Assembly (NCBI RefSeq): GCF_000720175.1
Contig: NZ_JOIX01000002.1
Span: 186,001-250,000 of the forward strand
Direction: 5' to 3'
Length of the DNA: 64,000 nt
Origin: Streptomyces sp. NRRL S-337
GTDB lineage: Bacteria; Actinomycetota; Actinomycetes; Streptomycetales; Streptomycetaceae
In this document: in pieces, positions 1-8,367 of the stretch
Position numbering within the stretch: the first letter of the stretch is position 1
How the letters are laid out: every line of letters begins with the position of its first letter
Position numbers and translations under genes: made by a program
The notes under the pieces: generated by a model
What the model was told of the DNA's origin: nothing
The model's input: the letters and a program-made list of their open reading frames with translations, nothing else
The model's database searches: none

Positions 1-1085
1 GCCCGGGCCGGGGCGAGGGTACCGATCAAGGCACGCAGCTGCTGGTCAGTCATCTTCACCACCTTCGCCAACTGCGGGATGAGCACCTGGTTGTCGCCGT
101 AGGACGAGTGGACGGCGCCCTCGGCCTGTATGTTGAGCCGCCACCCACGCAGGTGCGTCCAGAACTCGGCGACGCTGGGCTCCTTGGCCCGGGTGAACTG
201 GGCGGTCATCATCATGAACGGCCGGTCGAGGTCGCCGGTGATGGTGGGCAGCAGGGGGCCGTCGAGGCTCAGCCCTGCCTGAACACGCGGGTCGTCGAGC
301 ATGACGCGGGCGGTCGCCGTCCCGCCCTTCGACCAGCCGAACATGCCGATGCGCCGTGGGTCGATCCCGCCGGCCAGGCCCTCCGGCAGCGACCGGCCGT
401 CGGCGTCGGGATTGCGTCCGGCGGCGAGCTCCTCGACGCAGTCGAGGACGAACCGGATGTCGGCGGCGAAGTCCGCCGGCCCCATCGCGCGATCCGGGTC
501 CGGGGCGAGGACCCGCCCGTCCGGGAACTCGGTGTAGGCGTCGTAGGTATGGTCCACCGTCACCACCACGTAGCCGTGGCTGGCGAGTTCCTGCACCATG
601 AGGGTGTGGTCGGCGCGGTGGCTGTGCGCCCCGTGCGAGTACACGACGACGGGCAGCAGCTCGCGGCCGCTCCGCCGCACCGGGGCACTCTGGTGGCCGG
701 CGGTGAGCGGCACCTGCGCCACCTCGGCGGGGAAGTCCGCGGACGTGAGCAGTGCCCGCAGGTTGGCGGGGGACGTCCACGGCGCCAACGGGTGCCGCTC
801 GACGTGCCGGGCGGGGTACCAGACGCTCGCCATCAGCTCCCGATGACGCCCCGGGCCCGCCAGAGGGTCTGGACGGGCGGCGTCGACGAGGTGCAGCGCC
901 ACCGTACCCACCGGGTACGGCCCGGTCGGCCCGGGCAGGGTGAGCTGCACCGAGGCCGGCGCGCCCGCGGCTGCCCGAGCCGTCCCGGCGAGGCCGAGCG
1001 GCACGGCCGCGCCGACCGCCAGCGCGGCTCCCAGCAGGCGACGGCGCGTCAAGGTGTCTGGACTGGTGAACGGTGTGGTGGTCAC
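1..1085 (-). CDS. Exported alpha/beta hydrolase, PAF-acetylhydrolase-like (cut by left edge)
   Basis: The GTG start at 1083-1085 follows a GGGAGGGG ribosome binding site. The N-terminus has a Tat-type motif (TRRRLLG, residues 13-19) before a hydrophobic stretch ending near ARA, so export is likely. The core shows the oxyanion segment PVVVYSHGAHSHRADH, a VDHTYDA strand and the nucleophile elbow GMFGWSKGGTA with serine about residue 252. This resembles the platelet-activating-factor acetylhydrolase / dienelactone hydrolase group, so an esterase is the likely activity; the substrate is unknown. The frame has no stop before position 1, so the C-terminus lies outside the window. A perfect 13-bp palindrome sits 37 bp upstream of the start. 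Confidence 0.85.
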   Translation of the reverse strand, partial: MTTTPFTSPDTLTRRRLLGAALAVGAAVPLGLAGTARAAAGAPASVQLTLPGPTGPYPVGTVALHLVDAARPDPLAGPGRHRELMASVWYPARHVERHPLAPWTSPANLRALLTSADFPAEVAQVPLTAGHQSAPVRRSGRELLPVVVYSHGAHSHRADHTLMVQELASHGYVVVTVDHTYDAYTEFPDGRVLAPDPDRAMGPADFAADIRFVLDCVEELAAGRNPDADGRSLPEGLAGGIDPRRIGMFGWSKGGTATARVMLDDPRVQAGLSLDGPLLPTITGDLDRPFMMMTAQFTRAKEPSVAEFWTHLRGWRLNIQAEGAVHSSYGDNQVLIPQLAKVVKMTDQQLRALIGTLAPAR

Positions 1086-1121
1086 GGCCCCTCCCTGGGT
1101 CTTCCGGCGGATCCGAGCTCA

Positions 1122-1134
1122 ACTGACGGTCAGT
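1122..1134. promoter_or_regulatory. Palindromic operator candidate
   Basis: ACTGACGGTCAGT is a perfect dyad of two 6-bp arms around one base. It lies just upstream of the exported hydrolase and resembles TetR-family operators. The cognate regulator is not visible here and may lie left of the window. Confidence 0.45.
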
Positions 1135-1444
1135 CAGCCGGGCTCGCGGTGGCGCATCGGTACGCGATGCCGATGATCCGTGCGCATGGAAGGAACGTTG
1201 TCACCCGCCCCAACCGAGCCGCATCAACCCACGGGTTGCAATCCCTCGCCCTCGTCAGCCCACGGGTTTACACCCGCAGGTCGACGCGGTCGGGTCGGGG
1301 CCTGGCCCGCGCCGCCCCGGTGGCCATCGCCCTCGAAGGAGCCGTGGCAGTTGCTGGGACCCTCGATGCCCCGCTCCGACCCCCTCCGGCAGGCGCGGGG
1401 CCTATGCTCGGCTCGGCCCTCGGAGGCCGGAGGGGAAAGGCGCC
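1135..1444. other. Intergenic region with a repeated CCCACGGGTT motif
   Basis: No gene was found. The 10-mer CCCACGGGTT occurs at 1228-1237 and 1259-1268, 31 bp apart. The first copy sits in AACCCACGGGTT, which is itself a near-perfect palindrome. The stretch lies upstream of the barstar-domain gene and may hold its promoter. Confidence 0.35.
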
Positions 1445-2641
1445 ATGGACGACGACGAGGACGGTTCGCTGCGTGAGATCGGCTGGGGCCGGGATCTGCC
1501 TCTGCGCTTCGCGCTCGTCAGCGAGGAGTGGGACGGGGAGCAGACGGTGTGGGCGCGGTGCGTCGACGCCGACGGGCTGTTCATGGACCGGGCCGCGTTC
1601 CGGGAACAACTGACCCTCATCGGCTGCGCGCCCACCGGCCGGCTCCTCAAGGCCGCCGAGCAGTGCGCGAGGCACACGCCTGTTCCCTTCGGCGAGTTGC
1701 ACCTCATCGTGAACGACCTGGACGCCGAGGATCCGTACACCGATGACTATTTCGGGTTCGACGACGCCGTCGTCATCGACAGCAGGCCCAGCGGGGAGGA
1801 CCCCACGCTGCTCGACCTCGTCGTCGAGTGCGTGGTCACCGACGCACCGCCCTCCTACCGCAAGGAGCCCGCGAGGGCGGACGTCGTCCTCTTGAACGGC
1901 ACCAGCGGAAGCGCGATCGGGCGCTGTCGGCGGGTGGTCGGCCTGTACGGCGACCGGCCGGACCCCGCCCGCCAACCGGTTCGGCTCATCGGCTGCGAGC
2001 CCTCGCCGAATTTGCTGCGCAGGATGGTCCACCCCCGCCATGGCGGGGGTGATCACATGCAGCTCTGGCTCCTGGACCGTACGGGCCGGCCGACCCCGAT
2101 CCAGGAGCACATCACCGTGGAGGTCGACGAATGCCGCCCCTCCATGCTGGGCGGTGCGCTGATCGACGTGAGGCTCAAGGGTGGGCTCTTCCGCCGCATT
2201 CTCTCCCCGCCTACGGCCCGGCCCGTGTGGGACGCCTGGCGCGAGGGCCCGCCCCGCGAACGTAACGCATGGGCGCGGTTCCCGACGGAGGGCCGCAGCG
2301 AGTGGCTACGGTTGACGGAGGTGTGTCTGGGCCCCGAAGCGCCCGGCGCGGTGTGCGAGATGGACGGGCGGTACGCCACGGACATCACGGGCCTGCACTG
2401 TGCCATCGGTGAGGCGGTCGGCGGCCCGGGATTCCAATGGCACCAGTGTTGGAACGCGCTGCGCGGCTGCCAGTGCGGCGGCGAGGCGCCCCGCGTGCCT
2501 TTCACGCTCGTCTGGCACGACGCGGACGTGGCCCGGCAGGCTCTGGCGGGCGTCACCGTGGACCCGGCCGGTGAGCTGAGCTACTTCGAAGCGGTGGTGC
2601 CGTTCCTGGAGCGGATGGGCGTCACCGTGGAGCTGCACTAG
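1445..2641 (+). CDS. Protein with C-terminal barstar (ribonuclease inhibitor) domain
   Basis: 398 aa; ATG preceded by GGAGGGG. Residues about 300-395 match the barstar fold used by actinobacterial barnase inhibitors: DGRYATDITGLHCAIGEAV, then GGPGFQWHQCWNALRGC and the strand FTLVWHDADVAR. The family binds and blocks barnase-type ribonucleases. Residues 1-300 were not recognised; they are acidic, soluble, without signal or membrane segment, and contain repeated LIGC motifs (residues about 57 and 181). Barstar is normally about 90 aa, so this is a long fusion. No barnase-like gene is next to it. The inhibitor role is inferred from the domain alone. Confidence 0.7.
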   Translation: MDDDEDGSLREIGWGRDLPLRFALVSEEWDGEQTVWARCVDADGLFMDRAAFREQLTLIGCAPTGRLLKAAEQCARHTPVPFGELHLIVNDLDAEDPYTDDYFGFDDAVVIDSRPSGEDPTLLDLVVECVVTDAPPSYRKEPARADVVLLNGTSGSAIGRCRRVVGLYGDRPDPARQPVRLIGCEPSPNLLRRMVHPRHGGGDHMQLWLLDRTGRPTPIQEHITVEVDECRPSMLGGALIDVRLKGGLFRRILSPPTARPVWDAWREGPPRERNAWARFPTEGRSEWLRLTEVCLGPEAPGAVCEMDGRYATDITGLHCAIGEAVGGPGFQWHQCWNALRGCQCGGEAPRVPFTLVWHDADVARQALAGVTVDPAGELSYFEAVVPFLERMGVTVELH

Positions 2642-2758
2642 GTCGTGTCCGCACGTAATGGGGCGACGGGCCGTTCGCGGTGGCTCCACGTGAACTGACC
2701 GAGCCAGGCACGGGCCCGGAGCTTTTGACAACTCCCTCGCACATCACGCCTGTCGCCC

Positions 2759-2795
2759 GCCGAGGCCGCCGTGCACCCACGGTGCCGGCCTCGGC
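2759..2795. terminator. Strong GC hairpin between convergent genes
   Basis: GCCGAGGCCGCCGTG pairs with a downstream CACGG...CCGGCCTCGGC, with a short bulge in the 3' arm. It lies between the convergent barstar-domain gene and the small secreted-protein gene and could end transcription from both. There is no T-tract. Confidence 0.5.
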
Positions 2796-2816
2796 GAGCA
2801 AGGCGGGCAACCGCGA

Positions 2817-3224
2817 TCAGCCGAGGTCGGCCGGGGCCTTGGGGAAGGAGATGCGCTTTACCGTCTTGCCGTCATGCTTGTAGATGATCTTGGTAGTGGC
2901 GTCGGCCTGCGCTGCGGGCTTGGGCTCGGACAGCGTGAAGGTCCCGTTCGGATCCATCCGGCTCGGCACCGGGCCGGGCTTGTCGTGGTTCAGCACCCTG
3001 GTGACGCCGTGCTCAGGGTGCTTGATGGTGGCGGTATCGGTGTTGCCGTCCAGCGTGATGGTCTCGCCGCTGTCGACCTTGACCTGCTTGACGTGATCCG
3101 TCGGCATGGCGGATGCCGCCCCGACCGGCAGGGCGACGGCCGCGCCGGTGACCGCGACAGCAAAAGTGGCGCGGAGGGCCGCGCGCTTTCCGCGTCGGAG
3201 GGGAGACGAAGCCTGCGTGGGCAC
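2817..3224 (-). CDS. Small secreted protein, unknown function
   Basis: About 135 aa from the GTG at 3222-3224. This start gives a classic signal peptide: RRGKRAALR, then the hydrophobic run ATFAVAVTGAAVALPVGAA, then ASA before the mature MPTDHVKQVKVDSGETITLDG. The mature part is small and beta-rich, with acidic and lysine residues (TIKHPEHGVTRVLNHDKPGP, KIIYKHDGKTVKRISFPKAP). An upstream in-frame TTG at 3305 would add 27 residues ahead of the signal; neither start has a good ribosome binding site. It is the next gene after the sensor kinase on the same strand, about 110 bp on. Family not recognised. Confidence 0.65.
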   Translation of the reverse strand: MPTQASSPLRRGKRAALRATFAVAVTGAAVALPVGAASAMPTDHVKQVKVDSGETITLDGNTDTATIKHPEHGVTRVLNHDKPGPVPSRMDPNGTFTLSEPKPAAQADATTKIIYKHDGKTVKRISFPKAPADLG

Positions 3225-3331
3225 AAGGAAAAGCGAGGAAGTCGAGGATCTCGACGCCGTTCGATCCGGCAGCGGAAAGGGGGGATCGGCAGGAAGGAGA
3301 AACAAGCAGGAAGGCGGAACGAGCAGGTCAG

Positions 3332-4630
3332 TTATCGACGCTGCTCCGGGGAGGGTGGCAGGTGGAGTTCGGCGACGGCTCCGCCGTCGGGGGCGTTGGC
3401 GAAGCGGAGGGTGGCACCGAGCACATGGGCCTGGCCGGCGGCGATGGTCAGGCCCAGGCCGTGACCGGTCCGCTTGCCGGCGTCGGACCCGCCCGACTGG
3501 CTCCGAAAGCGCTGGGGGCCCTGGTCGAGGAGGTAGGCGGGGTATCCGTCGCCGTGGTCCCGCACGGTGATGACGGGGGCGTCGACGGTGACCACGACGG
3601 GCGGACAGCCGTGTTTGTGGGCGTTGGCGACCAGGTTTCCCAACACGCGTTCCAGCCTGCGCCGGTCGGTCTCGACCTGGTCGTCCGCTACGACGCGAAC
3701 CTCGGTTGTCGTTCCGGTGGCCCGGACCGCACGTTCGGCCAGTGGGCCCAGTTGGTGGATGTCGAGGTCGGCGCTCTCGACCTGCGCGTCGAGCCGGGAG
3801 ATCTCCAGCAGGTCCTCGGTGAGCCTGCGCAGGGCCTGGACGCGGTCGCGCACCATCTCGGTCGGGCGGCCGGGCGGCAGCAGCTCAGCCGCGGAGTGCA
3901 GGCCCGCGAGCGGGGTGCGCAGCTCGTGGGAGACATCGGCGGTGAAGCGCTGTTCGCTGTGCAGTCGGGTCTGGAGGCTGGCGGCCATCGCGTCGAGCGC
4001 GGTCGCCACGGCGGCGGCCTCGTCCTGGGCCCGGTCCGGGCGCCGGGCGCGGGGGTCGTTCACGCGGGCATCGAGATCACCGGTGCTGATGCGTCGGGCG
4101 ACGCGGGCGGTGTGGTGCAGTCTGCGGGTGATGCGGGAGACGGAGATCAGTCCAGCTGCCAGTGTGAGGGCGATCGCGGCGGCGGAGGAGCCGATGATGG
4201 CCCCGTCCAGGCCGCGGAGGGAGGCGGCCTGTTCGCTGTAGTCCAGCCGTAGCGCGAGCACCTTCCCCCCGGCGACGGGGGTGGCGGCCCACATCACGGG
4301 GCGGCCCTGGTGCGTGGCGAGCTGGGTTCCGCGCTCGTGGCGACGCACGGTCATCTCGCGCAGCGGCGTGGGGAGGTCGGGCGGACTCACCGAAACGTTG
4401 CGGTCCAGGGGGTCCCCGGCGACGTACACGGCCTTGCTGCGGTCCAGTTCGGCCAGCGCCGTGTGGCGCGCACGGTCCTGGGTCTGCCGGTCGACCAGGA
4501 CGTGCACCAGGATGCCGAGCACTGCGGCGAGCAGGCAGCACATGACGGTGATGAAGACGGCGGCCTTCCAGTAGAGCGTCGCCGTCCAGGCATGCAGCCA
4601 CCGCGGCGGGCGCGGTCGGCGAGTGCGCAC
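3332..4630 (-). CDS. Sensor histidine kinase (CseC-like), no adjacent response regulator
   Basis: 432 aa, GTG start. Two membrane helices (about 20-46 and 142-166) flank an extracytoplasmic sensor of about 95 residues. A HAMP-like linker follows, then the H box FTADVSHELRTPLAG with phospho-accepting His235, the N box NLVANAHKHG (about 332-341), and a G box GHGLGLTIAAG. It should autophosphorylate in response to an envelope signal. It starts 3 bp after the lipoprotein stop, so the two are translationally coupled. That pairing recalls the CseA/CseC part of the sigE-cseABC cell-envelope stress operon, but no CseB-type regulator or sigma factor is present in this window. Confidence 0.88.
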   Translation of the reverse strand: MRTRRPRPPRWLHAWTATLYWKAAVFITVMCCLLAAVLGILVHVLVDRQTQDRARHTALAELDRSKAVYVAGDPLDRNVSVSPPDLPTPLREMTVRRHERGTQLATHQGRPVMWAATPVAGGKVLALRLDYSEQAASLRGLDGAIIGSSAAAIALTLAAGLISVSRITRRLHHTARVARRISTGDLDARVNDPRARRPDRAQDEAAAVATALDAMAASLQTRLHSEQRFTADVSHELRTPLAGLHSAAELLPPGRPTEMVRDRVQALRRLTEDLLEISRLDAQVESADLDIHQLGPLAERAVRATGTTTEVRVVADDQVETDRRRLERVLGNLVANAHKHGCPPVVVTVDAPVITVRDHGDGYPAYLLDQGPQRFRSQSGGSDAGKRTGHGLGLTIAAGQAHVLGATLRFANAPDGGAVAELHLPPSPEQRR

Positions 4631-4633
4631 AAC

Positions 4634-5407
4634 TCACCTGCCCGAAGAAGTGGTAGAGGCCGGGGCCCGCCGGCCGTAGCCGACGTCCTGGATCGTCATG
4701 ACCTGGTGCCGCGCATCCCACGCGTAGACGGTGCGGCTCTCGTATCCGGGCGCGTCGCCGGGCTCGTGGATGACCAGCTTGTGGTCGGCGACCTCCACCG
4801 ACTGCGGGGAACTGGTGGAACCGAGGATCGAGGTCACCACCCCGTTCTTGAGCGTGTAGGCGTAGATGATCAGGAGGTTGCTCCCGCTGCGCACCCCGAG
4901 GATCAGCTCGTCCTTCCCGTCGCCGGTCAGGTCGTGGTACTCGGGGGCCCGCACAGGACAGGAGCCCGCACCCGGCCTGCCGGCGCAGGAGCGGATCGTG
5001 CGTTCCTCTCCGTCGTCGAAGACCGGCTGGTCGCGGCGCTTGTCCGCGTCGATCTGGGCCAGGAGTACGGAGCCGGCGGACACCTTCCGGATGTCCCCGG
5101 ACCGCACCCGCGGCACCTCGGTCAGCGGCTGCGGTTTCTCCTGCCCTCCGGTGGCCGGCGAAGCCGCCGGTGCGGGCTTGCTGCCGGGCCAGAGTTCCGC
5201 CGGACCGGTGACGGGAGCGGCATGCCCGGCGCTCTTGGGCGCACTGGCCTGCACACAGCCGCCCAGCAGCACCACAGTGGCCGCCGCCACGCTCGCCAGC
5301 GCCACCGCCCGTACCCCGCCACGGGGCCGGCGCAGGCCGCGCACAGGGGAAAAGGCGCTGGTCCGAGAAGGGTCGGAAGGCGCAGTGGCTGAGTTGTGAG
5401 GAGTCAA
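4634..5407 (-). CDS. CseA-like lipoprotein
   Basis: About 257 aa from the TTG at 5405-5407, which has GGAGAG 5 bases upstream. The N-terminus carries a hydrophobic segment ending in the lipobox LLGGC, so the mature protein should be a lipid-anchored exoprotein. A Pro/Ala-rich spacer follows. The C-terminal half has a calcium-loop-like motif DLTGDGKDELILGV, typical of FG-GAP/VCBS-like repeats, and strands such as YAYTLKNGVVTSILGS. Layout and coupling to a sensor kinase suggest a CseA-type modulator of that kinase. The match to CseA is by architecture only. Confidence 0.7.
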   Translation of the reverse strand: MTPHNSATAPSDPSRTSAFSPVRGLRRPRGGVRAVALASVAAATVVLLGGCVQASAPKSAGHAAPVTGPAELWPGSKPAPAASPATGGQEKPQPLTEVPRVRSGDIRKVSAGSVLLAQIDADKRRDQPVFDDGEERTIRSCAGRPGAGSCPVRAPEYHDLTGDGKDELILGVRSGSNLLIIYAYTLKNGVVTSILGSTSSPQSVEVADHKLVIHEPGDAPGYESRTVYAWDARHQVMTIQDVGYGRRAPASTTSSGR

Positions 5408-5714
5408 ACGTTCTCTCCGCGTGGCTCTGCGACGATCCGACAAGTCCGGAAACCGTAACCCATCAGTCGCGCGACAGGTCGTGTCCCGTCGCCGCACGGG
5501 GGCTCTGCTCGGATCGGAGGGCCGTGCCTGTCCCCATGCTCGCCTGCCCGGTCGGCATGGCGCCGGTGAGGTGGCGGCCGCCCCGGTGGGCACAGAGGAT
5601 CGTTTCATTTTGCACGAGCGGTGTGAACGGGCGTCAGGTCCACCTGGTGAGCGTCTGAGCCGTCTCGACGGTCGCGCCGCCCCGGGCCGCGCCCCCCACA
5701 GTCTTGCCTGGACC
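5408..5714. other. Intergenic region, no gene seen
   Basis: It separates the lipoprotein start from the TetR stop; both genes are on the minus strand. It should hold the promoter of the lipoprotein-kinase pair. No clear hairpin or repeat was found. Confidence 0.4.
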
Positions 5715-6323
5715 CTACGGCTGGTCGAGGAGCCGGTTCACGGCCCGGCGGGTGCGGGCGGCAGCCGTGGGATCGGCGAAGAGCTGGATTTCCTGGTTGA
5801 GGGCCAGGTAGAGAGCCACCATCTCGTACACGACCTGATCCGGGTCGGTGTCCGCCGGCAGATCGCCCGCCGCGACAGCCGTGCGCACCTCGGCGGCGAG
5901 GCGGTGGCGCCAGACCCGCAACAGGCGGGCCACGGCGTCGCGGACGGGGCCGCCCCGGGCATCGAATTCGGTGGAGGCGGTGGTGAAGAAACAACCGCCG
6001 GGAAAGATGTCGCGCCCGGTCTCCAGGTAGGCGATCCAGGTGTCACGGAGCGCCCGCAGGCGGGGCAGACCCGGCTTCTCGTGCGCTACGGGCTCCCAGA
6101 CCAACCGCGAGAAGGCCGCCGCGGCCCCTTGCAGGGTCGCGAGCTGGAGCGCCTCCTTGGTGCCGAAGTGCCCGAGTACGCCGGCCTTGCTCATCTTGAG
6201 GTCGGCGGCGAGACGCCCGATGGTGAGCCCTTCGAGGCCCTCGACCGAGGCGAGCGCAATGCCGCGCTCCACGATGCGCTCCCGAGTCCTGCGGGCTTCG
6301 ATGCGGGAGTTGCGAGGGCTCAT
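5715..6323 (-). CDS. TetR-family transcriptional regulator
   Basis: 202 aa. The N-terminal DNA-binding domain is clear: RERIVERGIALASVEGLEGLTIGRLAADLKMSKAGVLGHFGTKEALQLATL (residues about 14-65), a helix-turn-helix ending in the usual H-F-G-T-K-E-L pattern. The ligand domain contains WIAYLETGRDIFPGGCFFTTASTEFDARGGPVRD, shared with regulators of oxidoreductase and lipid genes. It is divergent from the ketoacyl synthase III gene with 92 bp between starts, and the dyad ACCGATCGGT lies in that gap. Repression of both itself and the synthase is the likely arrangement. Confidence 0.92.
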   Translation of the reverse strand: MSPRNSRIEARRTRERIVERGIALASVEGLEGLTIGRLAADLKMSKAGVLGHFGTKEALQLATLQGAAAAFSRLVWEPVAHEKPGLPRLRALRDTWIAYLETGRDIFPGGCFFTTASTEFDARGGPVRDAVARLLRVWRHRLAAEVRTAVAAGDLPADTDPDQVVYEMVALYLALNQEIQLFADPTAAARTRRAVNRLLDQP

Positions 6324-6362
6324 GGCGTCGAGTGTACCGAGCCGCCCAACCTTTAGCTTCCG

Positions 6363-6372
6363 ACCGATCGGT
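6363..6372. promoter_or_regulatory. Candidate TetR operator
   Basis: ACCGATCGGT is a perfect 10-bp palindrome between the divergent TetR and ketoacyl synthase starts. It is followed by an AT-rich run (TTGTTATAT) that may be part of the plus-strand promoter. Confidence 0.5.
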
Positions 6373-6415
6373 TGTTATATTTCGGAGTCCCGTCGCCGAG
6401 CCGAGGAGATCACCT

Positions 6416-7372
6416 GTGCGTTCCACCGTGCCGGGAAGCCGCATCACCGCCATGGGCCACTACCAGCCGACGCGCGTCCTGACCAACGACGACCTGTCCG
6501 CCCTGGTCGACACCAGCGACGAGTGGATCCGGCGCCGTACCGGCATCGCCACCCGCCGAATCGCCGCCTCGGACGAATCAGTCACCGACATGGCCGCGAC
6601 GGCCGCCGGCAAGGCGCTGGCCGCGTCCGGGCTGGAGCCCTCCGACATCGGCCTGATCACGGTGGCGACATGCACCGCGATCGACCGCTGCCCCTCCATC
6701 GCCGCCCAGGTCGCGGCACGTCTGGGCCTGCCTTCCCCGGTGGCCTTCGACCTCAACAACGGTTGCGCGGGCTTCTGCACCGCGCTCGCCTGCGCCGACC
6801 ACACGATCCGCGCGGGCGCCGCCCGGCATGCCCTGGTCATCGGCGCCGAGAAGATGTCCGACGTCACCGACTGGACCGACCGCCGCACGTGTGTCCTGCT
6901 TGGCGACGGGGCGGGCGCCGCCGTGCTCAGCGCCGCCGACACCGCCGGAATCGGCCCGGTCGTCTGGGGCTCCGACCCCACCCGAGGCGATGCGGTCCGC
7001 CTCGTCGACGACTGGCACCCCCACTTCGCCCAGGAAGGCCAGACGGTCTTCCGCTGGGCCACCGGCGAACTCCCCGCCATCGCCCGGGAAGCCTGTACAC
7101 GCGCCGGCCTGGCCCTGACCGATCTGGCGGGTGTCGTCACCCACCAGGCCAATCTGCGCATCATCGACGCCGTCCTACGCCAACTCGACCTCCCCGAGAG
7201 CACGGTGGTCGCCCACGACGTCGTCGAGTCCGGCAACACCTCCGCCGCGTCCGTCCCGCTCGCCCTGTCCAAGCTCACCGAACGCGGCGAGCTCTCCCCT
7301 GGTGCCCCGTTCCTGCTGCTGGCCTTCGGCGGCGGTCTGTCCTGGGCCGGGCAGGTCGTCACGTGCCCCTGA
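6416..7372 (+). CDS. 3-oxoacyl-ACP synthase III (FabH-like)
   Basis: 318 aa from the GTG at 6416, with GAGGAG 6-7 bases upstream. It has the full KAS III triad: Cys117 in NNGCAGF, His243 in THQANLRI, and Asn274 in ESGNTSAAS. DTSDEWIRRRTGI (about 32-44) and the C-terminal GGGLSWAG are also diagnostic. Such enzymes condense an acyl-CoA primer with malonyl-ACP, or act as acyl transferases in specialised pathways. No other fatty-acid gene is beside it, so this is probably a secondary copy controlled by the divergent TetR. A hotdog protein follows 92 bp downstream. Confidence 0.93.
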   Translation: MRSTVPGSRITAMGHYQPTRVLTNDDLSALVDTSDEWIRRRTGIATRRIAASDESVTDMAATAAGKALAASGLEPSDIGLITVATCTAIDRCPSIAAQVAARLGLPSPVAFDLNNGCAGFCTALACADHTIRAGAARHALVIGAEKMSDVTDWTDRRTCVLLGDGAGAAVLSAADTAGIGPVVWGSDPTRGDAVRLVDDWHPHFAQEGQTVFRWATGELPAIAREACTRAGLALTDLAGVVTHQANLRIIDAVLRQLDLPESTVVAHDVVESGNTSAASVPLALSKLTERGELSPGAPFLLLAFGGGLSWAGQVVTCP

Positions 7373-7464
7373 ATCCGAGCACCGCGGCTACGGCACAGGA
7401 CTGCAGGTTGCACCATCCAGGGCCGGGTGGAGCAGCCGGCCAGGAGATGCGGTGAGATGGGGCC

Positions 7465-8187
7465 ATGACGAGGACTGACGCAATCGTGGTACCGGGCCTG
7501 TACGTTGGCTATCCCGGGGTGGCCTTCGGCGGCTATGTCGCCGGCCTGCTGGCGGAGCGATCCGAGGCGAAGACGGTACGGGTGGACTTCCGTGGGCCGG
7601 TGCCGACGGAGGCGCCCGTGCGGATCGCCGAAACCGCGGGAGGAGGCGTGGAGCTCGGCGAGAACGAGCGGCCCCTCGCCACTGCGCGCCCCGCCGAGCT
7701 GCTCCTTGACACGCCGGCCGCGCCGTCCTGGGACGAGGCGGTTGCCGCGGCCGAGAGGTTCCGGGCGGCGCCGCCGTCGGGGGTGGTCGACTGCTTCGGC
7801 TGCGGTCTGCGTCCCGCTGACCGCGGCCTGCGGATGCACCTCACGCCGGTGCCGGGTCGCGACCTTGTGGCCTCTGCCTGGGTCCCGTCCCCCGTTTTCG
7901 CCGGCCCCGACGGCCTCCTCCCGACCCGACTGGTCTGGGGCGCCCTGGACTGCCCGGGAAACTGGGCGGGCCGCCTGCTCGGCACCCAGCGTCCGGGCGC
8001 GGTCACCGCGGTCCTCACGGGGACCGTTCTGCGGCCGGTCACCGCAGGTGAGCCGTACATGGCGTACGCGTGGCTGCTGTCCGAGTCCGGCCGCAAGCAC
8101 ATGACGGGCGTGGCGCTCGCCACGGCGGAGGGTGAACTGTGCGCCTTTTCCGAGGCGCTGTGGATCGATCCCCGGCCGGCGCCCTGA
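7465..8187 (+). CDS. Hotdog-fold thioesterase-like protein
   Basis: 240 aa, ATG start. The sequence reads as a double-hotdog thioesterase: GYPGVAFGGYVAGLLAE near the N-terminus (the usual HGGYVAALL-type helix), strand VRVDFRGPVPTEAPVRI, then a second half with CFGCGLRPADRGLRMHL and VWGALDCPGNWAG. CFGCG-type segments occur in a PaaI-like subgroup of unknown substrate. Position after a KAS III gene suggests action on an acyl-ACP or acyl-CoA, but this is inference. Confidence 0.7.
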   Translation: MTRTDAIVVPGLYVGYPGVAFGGYVAGLLAERSEAKTVRVDFRGPVPTEAPVRIAETAGGGVELGENERPLATARPAELLLDTPAAPSWDEAVAAAERFRAAPPSGVVDCFGCGLRPADRGLRMHLTPVPGRDLVASAWVPSPVFAGPDGLLPTRLVWGALDCPGNWAGRLLGTQRPGAVTAVLTGTVLRPVTAGEPYMAYAWLLSESGRKHMTGVALATAEGELCAFSEALWIDPRPAP

Positions 8188-8367
8188 ACGAAGGCGCCGT
8201 CGACGGCGTACGGGGCCGGCAGCGCGCTCGCCGCGCGCCGCCGATCACCCTGCCTACCGGCCACGACGTCGTCCTGGATCACGGGCTGCGGCTCCGACCG
8301 GACCGGGAGGCGTGGACGCCGACCGTTGAGGCCGCGGGCCGGGAAGGACGCCATGGGAAGGTCGATC

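Noticed and set aside
46..1122. Arg/Pro-rich 358-residue open frame on the minus strand
   Set aside because: It is the wrong frame of the exported hydrolase; the frame with GWSKG, signal peptide and ribosome binding site is the real one.
108..1613. Long plus-strand frame of 501 codons across the hydrolase and promoter
   Set aside because: High-GC antisense shadow with no domain and no ribosome binding site; it runs through a regulatory gap.
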